Source of the DNA: Byssochlamys sp. IMV 00236
Lineage: Eukaryota > Ascomycota > Eurotiomycetes > Eurotiales > Thermoascaceae
Direction: 5' to 3'
Assembly (NCBI GenBank): GCA_001931875.2
Contig: MSJH02000696.1
Location: 68,284-132,283, forward strand
Length of the DNA stretch: 64,000 bases
In this document: positions 9,606-19,149 of the stretch, one piece after another
How the letters are laid out: each line of letters opens with the position of its first letter
How positions within the stretch are numbered: position 1 is the stretch's first letter
Program-made: the position numbers and the translations under genes
Notes under the pieces: model-generated
Told to the model about the DNA's origin: nothing
The model's database searches: none
The model's input: the letters and a program-made list of their open reading frames with translations, nothing else

Positions 9606-10250
9606 ATGTCCGCGCCGAATCTCTACAATGCCCTTTTGCGACCGCCAATAATCCAGATCCTGCGAGCTACCGGCTTCCACTCAACGCGACCTTCAGTCTT
9701 GGACACCCTGGTCGATATAGCTGCGCGATACATACTTCTTCTCGCCTCCTCAGCCGCTGAGCATGCCATAAACAGTCACCCAGACGAGCCAGTACCAGAT
9801 CTAGAGGATATCCGCCTCGCGCTACAAGATGCTGGAGCATTGCGACCGCAGTTAAGAGAGATGGAGGAGCTGTGGCAGGGCGAGGAAGATCTTAGGGGAA
9901 TAGAAGCCTTCCTGAGCTGGTTTACTGGCCCTGCAAATCGCGAGATTAGGCGTATTGCAGGATTTGTTCCTAGCCAGGGCGATGTGATCGAAGCGGAGTC
10001 GCTCGAAAAGGAGGACTACCTCACGTCCCTCAAAAAGAAACATAGCAAGACAGGCGAAGAGTCGCGATATGCCGGCACCGTCCTGGGAAAGAGTGCAGAG
10101 GAACATCCGGTCGTTATCGAGGGTGGCTATCCCAGTATTCGCGACTGGGGATTGCAGATCAAATACCGAGAAGGTTCCTCGGAAAGCGCCTCATCCACGG
10201 TGAGCAGCGTACCGACTGATCTATCAGAGATGGAAGAAATGGACGTATGA
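9606..10250 (+). CDS. taf3: TFIID subunit TAF3 (histone-fold / bromodomain-associated domain)
   Basis: Single exon, 214 aa, starting at the second in-frame ATG (gccaccATGtcc); 11 further codons upstream are considered leader. Residues 1-80 form the bromodomain-associated histone fold: L-Y-N-A-L-L-R-P-P-I-I-Q-I-L-R-A-T-G-F, L-V-D-I-A-A-R-Y-I-L-L-L and D-L-E-D-I-R-L-A-L-Q-D-A-G-A-L. This fold is used by TAF3 to pair with TAF10 in TFIID. Downstream are W-F-T-G-P-A-N-R-E-I-R-R-I-A-G-F and a C-terminal acidic/serine tail (D-L-S-E-M-E-E-M-D-V). No PHD finger is present, as in other fungal TAF3 proteins, which are much shorter than the metazoan form. Its pairing with taf7 over a shared promoter fits co-expression within one complex. 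Confidence 0.87.
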   Translation: MSAPNLYNALLRPPIIQILRATGFHSTRPSVLDTLVDIAARYILLLASSAAEHAINSHPDEPVPDLEDIRLALQDAGALRPQLREMEELWQGEEDLRGIEAFLSWFTGPANREIRRIAGFVPSQGDVIEAESLEKEDYLTSLKKKHSKTGEESRYAGTVLGKSAEEHPVVIEGGYPSIRDWGLQIKYREGSSESASSTVSSVPTDLSEMEEMDV

Positions 10251-12619
10251 GGAGAGCAGTCAAAGCGCGACTATCTACTCGAACCCTTTGCACATGCCTG
10301 TCAGAGTCTGTTATTATTCTCTTGGCAACTCAAAATATTGGCTTTCCGAGCGACAAATCCCCATCTCATGGAACTGGAGCATGCTCTCCGGTCTCGAGGT
10401 TGGACGGCATGCGGAGGGGATTTGCATTCGACAAACACGTATCTCTACTCGAGAGTGACCGTATCCTTACAAGTGGTTCCATTAATCAGATGTCCGGAGC
10501 GGCTAAAAGCAGCCACGAAGGCTGAGAGATCAGGCAGTCCCATTGAAAGAAACAGGACAAGACGCCGGACTGGAAAGCATCCAGTTTTGGCATACTATAG
10601 GGCAAAATGGAGCTCTTCTGGGAAATTGTGACCTTGCATCGCCTCCAATAACGTGGATGGAGTTCAATCGGAACTGAGCCTAATACGTACCATCGCAACA
10701 CAACCTCAGTACTTATCCCCGAAGATCAGCTCGACAAAACTCACGAGCCAACACGAGTTGATACGAATACCCCTGTCATTTATCCTCTGCCTTTCGCCCA
10801 GATGACAGTGATTAGGACAGCGATGTCGTCCTAGGTGGATTTAGATTCTAGTCAGACTAGTCTACTGGGAACAACGGAAACAAATTTTTTTACAGCGAAT
10901 CAATGTGCTCTTTTCATGCCCCTAGGATTACGGTCTATATACTGCTCCGCAGAGCTGTCTCGGAATTCTTAAAAAGTTTTGAACACTGGATCATAAGGAT
11001 ACTTCCATACAAGTTGTCAATTAAACCCCTTCCCCTTTTCTTTTATACAAGAGGCACCGTATCAAATCAATTAAAACGGTTTTATCGAGACAACACCTAC
11101 ACGATGTGACAACCTGAATACTCTATGCCCTATCTTCTCAGCTTTATTCTCTGCGGATGGCCAAGACAGTGTGTAGTCGACGGATTCTGAAGGTGAGGTT
11201 AATCTACTTATGTTCCAAGCCCTGATACTGTTCCCCAGCCACAGTCTAAACAGCGGCTCAACCTGCTGCACGTCTCCTTTGATGAAACCACGGTACGAAT
11301 CATTTGCTGCCTGCCAGTAGGATTGCATAGCCGTTGTTTCGGGTACCTAGTTTGGAGCTACAGATGGGCTCGCAGTATGGCAGTCCCCTTTTCCGCATCC
11401 ACATTCACTATTTTGTCCCGGGAATGAATACCTGTAGGTTGATGGATGTCAATTCCTCTTCCTAGGTGAAGTGGTTACATCGGAATTCCCCTCCGGGGAC
11501 CCCTCAATTTTGTGTGAATACAGCAAGGATGGGCAGGTACAAGAAGTCCTCCAGGCCTGGAGAATCTTTCTTCTCTTTTCATTCTGCCAGACATCCTCGC
11601 GTGTCCTCGAGAGGGCCCCCGGTTCGTCCTGTTTATAGTATAGTAATGTGAGCTTTATATCTTTGTCTAGAAAAGCTCTTCCGGATGTACCTTTTCTTAT
11701 TTTAGACCTTGAGACGTGCTATATTCGAGCTCAAAATCTCCAGCAACTATAATGTATACTTGCAACCGCTGTGAAAGCCATATCTATATCCGCCGCTCTC
11801 ATTAGCCCTGCTGCTCCCAGTGAGCTTTCGAAATTACCATTTTTTAATTTGTGTGAAGAAGATAATGAGTGAATAGAATTATTATTATTCTATGTATATT
11901 TCGCATTTTTAATAAGATTACTTTATTCGTTTTTGACTTGCATAATGCATCGATCGCGTGATATTATTTTACAGGTACTGAGACATCCAGTCCTAATTCA
12001 TGATCACGTATGAGAGATTCTTTCCCCCTTGAAATGCCAGTCCTCCTCACAGAAGCAAGAGCTGCGCTCCGAAGCGGCCCTCTTCGGGTCTCGTTGGAGC
12101 TTCTTCTGCCTCCACCAGACACAATAATCCGCAAACCGCCCATTCTGTTGACACTTTTTCATGATCGAGACACGCTCAATTGCCATCCACAGAATTTGTC
12201 AGCAATCAGATGACACTCCATTCTCAGCGTTATATCCTATGGAAGGCTTCACCAGCATCGTCCAGAAACAAGATCTAACTAATTATCTGACCCTGCAGTT
12301 TTTGTTGTGGGGACACTCAAGCATGGGGACGGCTTTGAGGCAGCTACTACGGGGGCTGTTGATAGGACAGAATGGAATAAATACGGAACTATCTTGTGTC
12401 ATAAACCAAAAGGGCGCTCCGGGGGATGCACATATCTTCCACGAGCATGTGGTTGTTGCGGATGAAACGGTGTCCAAGGATGTCGCGTACAGAATTACAT
12501 TGGCTAGATTACATCCGCGGACCCCGGTATTCAACCAAGGGCACCTAAACACTTTGTTTAAGGTGCCATTGGCACAGCAGAGACATGTCTGTTCGACGGA
12601 ATACAGAGCCAGATCGAAG
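10251..12619. other. Gene-poor intergenic stretch
   Basis: About 2.4 kb without a supportable gene. Frames of up to 175 codons occur on both strands (for example 12161-12688) but overlap each other and show no recognisable motif. AT-rich runs lie at 11840-11960. The stretch 12330-12430 could be a decayed N-terminal part of the pseudogene that follows, but stops interrupt every frame. Confidence 0.45.
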
Positions 12620-13460
12620 CTCACCGTCGGTCTGAGTCGGCGGTTAACACGTCTTTGGTCTCCTTTCTACAGGCTCTCGCGATGGTAGCTGGGCCGCTTG
12701 GCAGTGAGTGGAACGCGGATAGAATTCCACTGCGAGCGGACTTTGGGGGCCAGGTAGGCAACTTCATGGCAGTTACAGATGGCCAGCTCCAAGATGTAAC
12801 GAGCAAACGGATTCTGGCACTCGTAGAGTGCAAGCGCGGGGAAAGGGACAGGCACAGTCCTCGAGGGCAAATGAACTAGATTTGGTGACTACAAAGCCAG
12901 CAAAAGGACACAGGGACTTAATGATAATGTCCCTGACGTCGTCTGCTTCTCCCCAGTTGACAATAAGTTACTTATTGCTGGGGAGATCAAAGTCCCTTGG
13001 ATTACAGCCCATGATCTGGAAAAAGCAATGGTATCTAGGAGTAAGTTTCGCCGTATACTAGGTAGGCAATAAGCATAAATACTTATGACTGGCTATCCGG
13101 TTGATGCTGACTGAATTTCGCAGGCCAAATTGCCAAACACATGTACGGCGACAAGAAATGCTGTGAAGATGGGTCGTTCCCAGATAGCACGATCCAAGGA
13201 GACGATGGTGAAAAAAGTGCCGTAGCAGAGTTTAAAACTCCATGGACTACGAGGCTGTAGGATACCCTGAAGATACACGAAAAGTTTGCGGTAGGTCATG
13301 AACTTCTCCCCAAGTTATAGATAGCAAGACTAAGAATACAGGGCAAATTGCCAGGTATATGGACGACTGCCATTGTCGGGATGGTTACGTGTCGACCTAC
13401 AACAAGACGGTCTTCATTATGAGACAAGAGAATCATACATTCTGTTATTGCGGGTCTCCC
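12620..13460 (+). pseudogene. Broken gene of a fungal PD-(D/E)XK-like family
   Basis: Three separated open segments read like consecutive pieces of one protein. From about 12610: a segment with D-F-G-G-Q-V-G-N-F-M-A-V-T-D-G-Q-L-Q-D and I-L-A-L-V-E-C-K-R, ended by a stop at 12876. From about 12925: N-V-P-D-V-V-C-F-S-P-V-D-N-K and L-L-I-A-G-E-I-K-V-P-W-I. From about 13340: G-Q-I-A-R-Y-M-D-D, Y-V-S-T-Y-N-K-T-V-F-I-M-R-Q, then a stop near 13470. The P-D ... G-E-I-K pattern is the layout of a PD-(D/E)XK nuclease-fold active site. The whole resembles, from memory, a large lineage-specific Aspergillus family of unknown function. Segments are joined only across stops and frame changes, and some gaps could be introns, so a diverged but intact spliced gene is not fully excluded. 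Confidence 0.5.
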
Positions 13461-13570
13461 AGCTTTCTTTAGTACTGGCTATGATTGCATCAAAAGAACT
13501 CTTTATGAAAGTTGTCGACTATCTGCAGCAAGATTTTCGGGTTACAGTACTCTCGATCTCGAACATCTTT
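13455..13570 (+). pseudogene. Fragment copy of the left-edge gene family
   Basis: Bases 13487-13570 match the complement of 280-363 at 76 of 84 positions and encode the same peptide S-K-E-L-F-M-K-V-V-D-Y-L-Q-Q-D-F with V-T-V-L-S-I-S-N. A shorter match just upstream (cccagc-ttctttagtact) shows that about 70 bp are deleted relative to the left-edge gene. The frame continues to a stop at 13825, but the downstream part has no similarity to the left-edge gene. It abuts the PD-(D/E)XK-like pseudogene. Confidence 0.65.
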
Positions 13571-15084
13571 CTCAAGCAAGAACAGATTCCGTCTGGATGG
13601 GCATTGCTCTATAGCGATGTCATCCATCATTCGACTCAGTCAGCAACTATTGGACCTTCATTGCATGAATGCTTCTGGACTATAGCACCGCTTGCACTAA
13701 TAGATCATGTCGCCAATTCTAACACATCTACGGCTCAGCGCTTGAGTTTGATATTCAAAAGCCCACGCGCCATCCTTGGCATCGGTCTTGAAGGAAGGAA
13801 AGACGAAGAATTAATAGAAACATGAGATCTCCAAGTTCACTTCACATTCGAACTCGGAACCGGTAAGTAAGAATCTATCCCTCATATCGCTACAACACAA
13901 AAATAGAAAACCAACATGGTGAATGGAGTAAGTAGACCTTCAAATATGATGTTTATAATGTTTATAAGTATAGCACACCTGTTGTCATTGCCACGAACGT
14001 GGCCACCTATACCAGGACTGCCTCCTTCGCCGTGCAACGGCGAGGTTTATCGAGGAAGAACTCTTCTTCTTCCTTCCTCGGCCACCTCCTCACCTCCTGC
14101 TGTGCCCTTGCGATCTGGTAAGTCCCCCCCTCCCTTCCATGACGTGTGGTGGCCTCTGGCCAACGCGTGCATAGCCCTCTGTGTCAAAAAANNNNNNNNN
14201 NNNNNNNNNNNAAAAAAAAAAGAATCAAACAAGAAAAGATCAATCACCCCGTCCCATCATGCCTCCAAGTAAGTTTCCCCCTGTCCTGGTTGAGTGACTT
14301 CTGAGCTAATGTCTTGAAGGCGCTCCCACTAACACCCCGTCTCGACGTGGACCTCCCCCTGGCTCCTCCCCGCAAGGTAAGTGAGCTCTTCGTTGGGTTG
14401 TTCATCACTAACGGTAAGTGTAGCTCCAATTATCGTGCCGTCTGAGGCCAGCTCTGACTCCGGTGATATTGGCGAGCTGCTCCGGCAGCTACGTGAGCGG
14501 CTTTACGAGTTCCGGCGTGTCGTTGTGAGTCTCGAGGCTGCCCTGCGTTAGGCCGTTTTCGATGTTTCTGGGTTGGGTGGTTGTCATCGTACGCCTGATA
14601 GGGCTTGCGTCGAAGTCCTGGACGAAGTTGATCGTGTGCCTTTGTGTTCCTCTTGACGCGTTGCCCTTTTCGCAGCACACGGTCGACCACTTCGTCTCCC
14701 TATACACTATATATAACTATATCTTGCATTATAATCATACTAACTAAAAATAGCAGGTAATTATAGAGATCTTGAGTCCTTTTAAACTACCATTAAGAAT
14801 AACATTGGGATTAATAGAGAATGATACGCCGCCGCGAGTCAGTCCAGGAATATAACTAGCACACTTGTTGGTTCTGCAGTACAAGGGGCCATATGCACGC
14901 CCTATGCCCGCTTGAAAATTGAAAGCAGGGTATATATTGTGGGCAATGTGAGTATATGCGTCATGTATACCATATATTATAATTATGCTAACTAAGAACA
15001 AAAGGTATATGGCTATAGAGGTCTTGGATCGTCTTGGACACTCTCAACCAGACTTGAGGATGATACTCGACTTAACCTCAATAG
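13571..15084. other. Repeat-derived, gene-free stretch with an assembly gap
   Basis: No intact gene. Around 14260-14560 the plus strand gives short Pro/Ser-rich and charged peptides (A-P-T-N-T-P-S-R-R-G-P-P-P; L-L-R-Q-L-R-E-R-L-Y-E-F-R-R) that could be a decayed Gag-like region, though this is speculative. Two imperfect direct repeats of about 60 bp (14728-14780 and 14975-15030) share attataat-at-ctaacta and tatagagatcttg-like segments. The stretch leads directly into the integrase relic. Confidence 0.4.
14192..14211. other. Assembly gap (20 N) inside a poly-A tract
   Basis: The run of N is flanked on both sides by A residues (at least 6 before, 10 after), so the gap may be an unresolved homopolymer of uncertain length. 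Frames called across it are meaningless. Confidence 0.95.
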
Positions 15085-15440
15085 GATACAGCTGGACGAC
15101 CGGGGTACTTATCCCGCGGACCATCGTCTTTGGTACTTACCTAGTTAGAAGTCGGACGTTCTTGCGGACCTTTAGTCTGTGGTTTCTCGGCGTGTTTAGC
15201 TGTGATCTGACGATCAGTTCTCTACATTATATCACCCCCAGACAGATGGGCAATCAGAACGAACGAATCAAACCACCGGTACTATGTACATTGGAGCGCT
15301 GACGAACCCACGACATGGCCAGATATACTACCGCAGCTCCAGGAGGGTCTGAATTCGGTGCTAAATGAATGCTTCTACGAAGTCCGCGCCGCGTAAGTTA
15401 TCTTTTGGCATTAAGATAAATACTCCGACTTCGTTACTGC
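15085..15440 (+). mobile_element. Degenerate Ty3/gypsy retrotransposon integrase remnant
   Basis: Scattered over three frames are pieces of a chromovirus/Ty3-type integrase core: P-R-T-I-V-F-G-T near 15114, then Y-H-P-Q-T-D-G-Q-S-E-R-T-N-Q-T-T at 15230-15277, an exact match to the integrase consensus. Next comes W-S-A-D-E-P-T-T-W-P-D-I-L-P-Q-L-Q-E-G-L with N-S-V-L-N at about 15292-15366. After a frameshift follow N-A-S-T-K-S-A-P and F-G-I-K-I-N-T (about 15367-15420). Frameshifts and stops make it non-functional. No reverse transcriptase or flanking LTR was recognised, so only a truncated 3' part of pol survives. Confidence 0.8.
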
Positions 15441-16034
15441 TTGCACTGCAGCGCGGTCAAGACTTTACGTGCCGCATTGATGCGCTGGAAACGGTAATGC
15501 TTGCAGTCATGTATATATATAGAATGACGCTACGATCGTCTTCATTTTACAATTCCACTAATGATCAAGTCCTTCGTCTGCACCGTGAGTATAACCTGTC
15601 ATCAGCAGCGACATTGGGATCACATATCATAGCATAGAATAGTAGATCGTGGAAAGAATATATATATATATACATGCAGAGAATAATGAATAAAAAGGAA
15701 GATAGATCCTTTCTCATGCATATTATAGAAGAGAAATAGCATCTAGTTAGTCACGTACACCAGATAAAATAAAAGAAGAAAAAAGATGGCCCTTCTAGAT
15801 AGGTAAGAAAACAGACATGGGCACATGATTCTAACATCGACCATCCGAAAAAGAGAAAGATCTAGTTCAACGCCAGATGCGGATGAGCAGAACAGTATAA
15901 GTAACTCATGCAAAGAAAGTTGGAGATCGATGGGTGGATGCGCGTATCCCAGAAAGCCTGGAGATAAGAAGAAGAAGAAGATATATAAATTATAATTTCC
16001 AGAAAGGCATGACAGACGTCCTCATACATCAGAA
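15441..16034. other. Intergenic, AT-rich
   Basis: This is the trailing part of the retroelement relic and the 3' flank of the mannosyltransferase gene. A short (TA)n tract lies at 15658-15672 and a purine-rich run near 15770-15790. No gene seen. Confidence 0.5.
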
Positions 16035-17523
16035 TCATTGCGTAGCTGCTTTTTCGGTTTTCCCAAAGAGATTTTTGAAAAAGGAGCTGACTCCGTCTTT
16101 GAACCGTTCCCATCGAGTTCGGTTCAGGTGGTTGCTGAGTTCGCGGTAGTTGTACATCTCCACCCAGCAGTCGCGCCCCCACTCGCATCCAGCCATGTTG
16201 ACGACAAAGTCACGATCCTTCTCGTGGTAGTGTATCCCGGGGTGAGGTTCATCACCGCAAGCTCCGGGAGGGAACGAATTGATCCGGCGCTGAGGTACAA
16301 ACGACACATGTGGTCGCACCCATGGTTGGTTGGCGTACAAATATTCCAGACTGTCCTGCTCCTTATGTTCCCATTCCATGTGCTTCTGCTCATACATCAC
16401 TGGGTCCCACCAGATGTCCAACAGGCGGTCCGTCCATGAAGAGCGCCGTACCAAAAAGGAACCCAAGTTGAACCCGGCACAGTCTTGTGGCACGAGCAAA
16501 TTGATCGAGGAAGGATCACCGTCGCCATTCACGGAGCGCGAAAGAGGATCGAGATAAGGTGCGGTGAGCGGATGAGTGATGTTCAGAGGATTGTAAACAT
16601 TGATGTCCCGGTAAGTGTGAGTGTCAAGGTGGTTGAGCAGATGGTCTTCGAGAGAGTACGAGTATTCCATGATATAGGTATTGAGATCGAGCCACCAAAA
16701 CCTACTCCTATCAGTACCATATACCCACGAGGAGAAGAAAATTGACCTACCATTCCGCTTGAGGGTATTTTCGCATTGAATCCCGGATAACATCCACCTT
16801 CTCCCAGCTCTCCCGCCATTCATGCGCATATCTTTTCTTCGTCATCATATTCACGATCTCGAGATTATAGCCCCATCGCTTCGCGTATCTCTTCTTGTTT
16901 GCGATGCTGTTGCGCTCAATAGCCCATTCACGCGCGCCTTTCCATTCCATCACACCTCCCTCGACATTCGACGCCAGTATAATGACGACCTTCCTTCCAC
17001 CTCCAATGGACGACCTCCGATAGGCCTCGAATATAGCTGGGTTTGAAGTCAGATTGTCGTGTACCCCAGATATGCAAATTACACACTTACAGGTCCAGAA
17101 CATTAGATAGCCTATAAAAATGAGAATCCCCACCAACAACAGTCGTATCCTCGTCCGGCGCAGCAGCGCACCTAAAAGCGCAATCACCCGTCCTGCCAAA
17201 CTACTGTTATCCTGCCATCGTCCACGCCCCAGCTTCTCCTTTTCTCGGTAGTCCTTTGAATTCGAGTTCAATCGGAATCGGGGTAAACTCGCGGAGATCC
17301 TGCGCTTCTGACGCGAAAAGAAGCCATTGTTCCGCGTCGAAAAGGACGGATAGCCTTTCACTTCCTCGCTTTTGGCCTTTGCGGCCGCCCACGAGATTCC
17401 ACTGGGCCCGGCCGCGCTGCTGGAATAGACGGTGCGCGGACTCGAGCTCCCGCTGTTGGGAGTCAATCCGGGACTCGACCAACCTCCCCCAGGATGAGGA
17501 GAAGGCGATCGTGAGAGCGACAT
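16035..17523 (-). CDS. mnn10: GT34 alpha-1,6-mannosyltransferase subunit, Mnn10 type
   Basis: Three exons: 17523-17091, 17036-16751 and 16701-16035 (introns 54 and 49 nt, donors gtaagt and gtaggt), 461 aa. A Ser/Pro-rich cytoplasmic tail is followed by one membrane anchor (I-R-L-L-L-V-G-I-L-I-F-I-G-Y-L-M-F-W), i.e. a type II Golgi protein. The lumenal domain carries K-V-V-I-I-L-A-S-N-V-E-G-G-V, Y-P-Q-A-E-W-F-W-W-L-D-L-N-T-Y-I-M and C-A-G-F-N-L-G-S-F, hallmarks of the GMA12/MNN10 family. W-L-D-L-N-T replaces the usual D-x-D, as in Mnn10. In yeast, Mnn10 acts in the Golgi M-Pol II complex that extends the alpha-1,6 mannan backbone. The frame stays open upstream of 17523 to about 17830 without an ATG, so a 5' exon contributing R-T-S-H-H-R-R-R-S-S-like sequence is possible. 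Confidence 0.85.
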
Positions 17524-19149
17524 GGGCGAGTAATCAGTCAGGGCAGGAGTTCCGGGGATCGCGGGCAGCGGAGCGCGGGTGAAGGCGCCCGCGGACAGGC
17601 CCGACGTGCTTCCCAGGCCCTCGCGTACCGGCGATGCTTGCTCGAGATTCAGTGAGGGTATGGTCACGGAAGACCGTCGCCGGTGATGTGAGGTCCTCGT
17701 GGGATCTGCGGACGTTGAGGAATCCAGCTTGAAGGAGAGGAAGACCGAGGACAGATAATAATAGTAGAAGTAGTCGGAGAGCTGGGGAATGCAATGACAC
17801 CGCCGGGGGCTTGAGCCGAGACCAACCAAGACGGAGGAATGTAAAGTAAGACCGTTTTCGAACCACAGATTGAGTTCTCGTGGGCGCTGTCAGGCCACAG
17901 CGTGTCGCAGTAGTCGTCCCACGATCGAGATTGCCGATGGGAGGAGAGTGAGACAGTCCGACGCGAATACGAGAATGCGGATTGGTGTTTGTAGAAATCC
18001 ACGGGGGAGGAGACGAGTAAGGGCGACACGATGGTGGAGATACAGTAGTAAGGTGGCGCGAAAAAAAAAAGGAGAGGAGGTGGATGCTAGTTCATCAGAG
18101 TAATAATTGATCCTTTTTTGGCACGAAGGCTGAGGATAGAAGACAACAACAACAATCAGCGCACGCATACCCCCGAGTGCTGGAAACGGGTGAAATTGAT
18201 GATATCTTATTAGTATTATTGTATTATTATTATGGGGAACGGTCTTGCTGGTGGAGTTCGCGGCCAGGGACCAGCAACGCCCAACCAGCAGCAGCTTCAC
18301 AGCCCGCTAATTCTATTAATCGCGCTTAGTTCTGCTTCGTTGGCCTCACAGGGGAATCAACTATACTCCTTCGTTCTCTAGCAGTGCTTGGACGATACTA
18401 CTATGGGGCCGCATTTGTTCGTGCGGTCCATAGTCACATTCACACTTTCTTCTGCTCGACTCCAAGGAGATGCAAGCAAGCACTCAGTCAGCAATTCCCC
18501 CCTCGTCTCCCCACTCGCATTCCCTATCTCCATCCCGGTTGTCCTAAAAATCCCAGATAAGCTTAAGCCAGCATGCCATCTTCATCCCATTCCCAGCAAT
18601 ACCACTAGCGCTGATTATATTCTAGCCGTGCGTCTAAGTATCGCATTGGCGCATGCGGGCTCCAACGGTTACAGGGAAATAATCCTGGCTAACATGCAGC
18701 TGAAGTAGATATGGACACTGCAATGATAATGTCTCACACTTGCACATGCAGTCATTTAGTCATTTATCTATGTGTAGGGTGGCGCTATGCAATTTCAGAT
18801 CTGATTTCCTTCTATGTACTTACAAAAATATGCATTCGTCCCACATGTGTATTTACGAGGCTAGGGGGTATGTCCCACACACACTACTACCTGTTTTTGG
18901 TATCTGCTGTAGAGACACACACTGCATAACATAAGAAACATTCAAAGATCACGCCTGGAGACCTCCGCTCATAATACAACCATTAATCCAAATCCTCCTC
19001 CAGGTCCCATAAAGAGTAGAGTAGCTTCATCCAGAACTCCTGAAAGATCCGCCTCGTCGATGATAGGAAATATTGTAGATCCAACCCAGTTTGCCGTATT
19101 GAGACGTCACTCTCATCCTCCATATTATCCTTTCTAGTGTCAGTGGGTA
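17524..19149. other. Intergenic, about 1.6 kb
   Basis: The 5' region of the mannosyltransferase gene and the 3' flank of chkB. The in-frame open stretch 17524-17830 may belong to an extra 5' exon of the mannosyltransferase gene. ATT/ATA-rich microsatellite-like sequence occurs at 18205-18235. A 106-codon frame at 18388-18708 has no supporting signal. Confidence 0.45.

Noticed and set aside
12161..12688. 175-codon plus-strand frame before the PD-(D/E)XK-like relic
   Set aside because: Different frame from the relic, no motif, and overlapped by an equally long minus-strand frame.
16747..17829. Extending the mannosyltransferase start to 17829
   Set aside because: The codon there is TTG, not ATG. 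The first in-frame ATG is at 17523, although an unseen 5' exon remains possible.
18388..18708. 106-codon plus-strand frame downstream of chkB
   Set aside because: No recognisable motif or splice context; consistent with chance.
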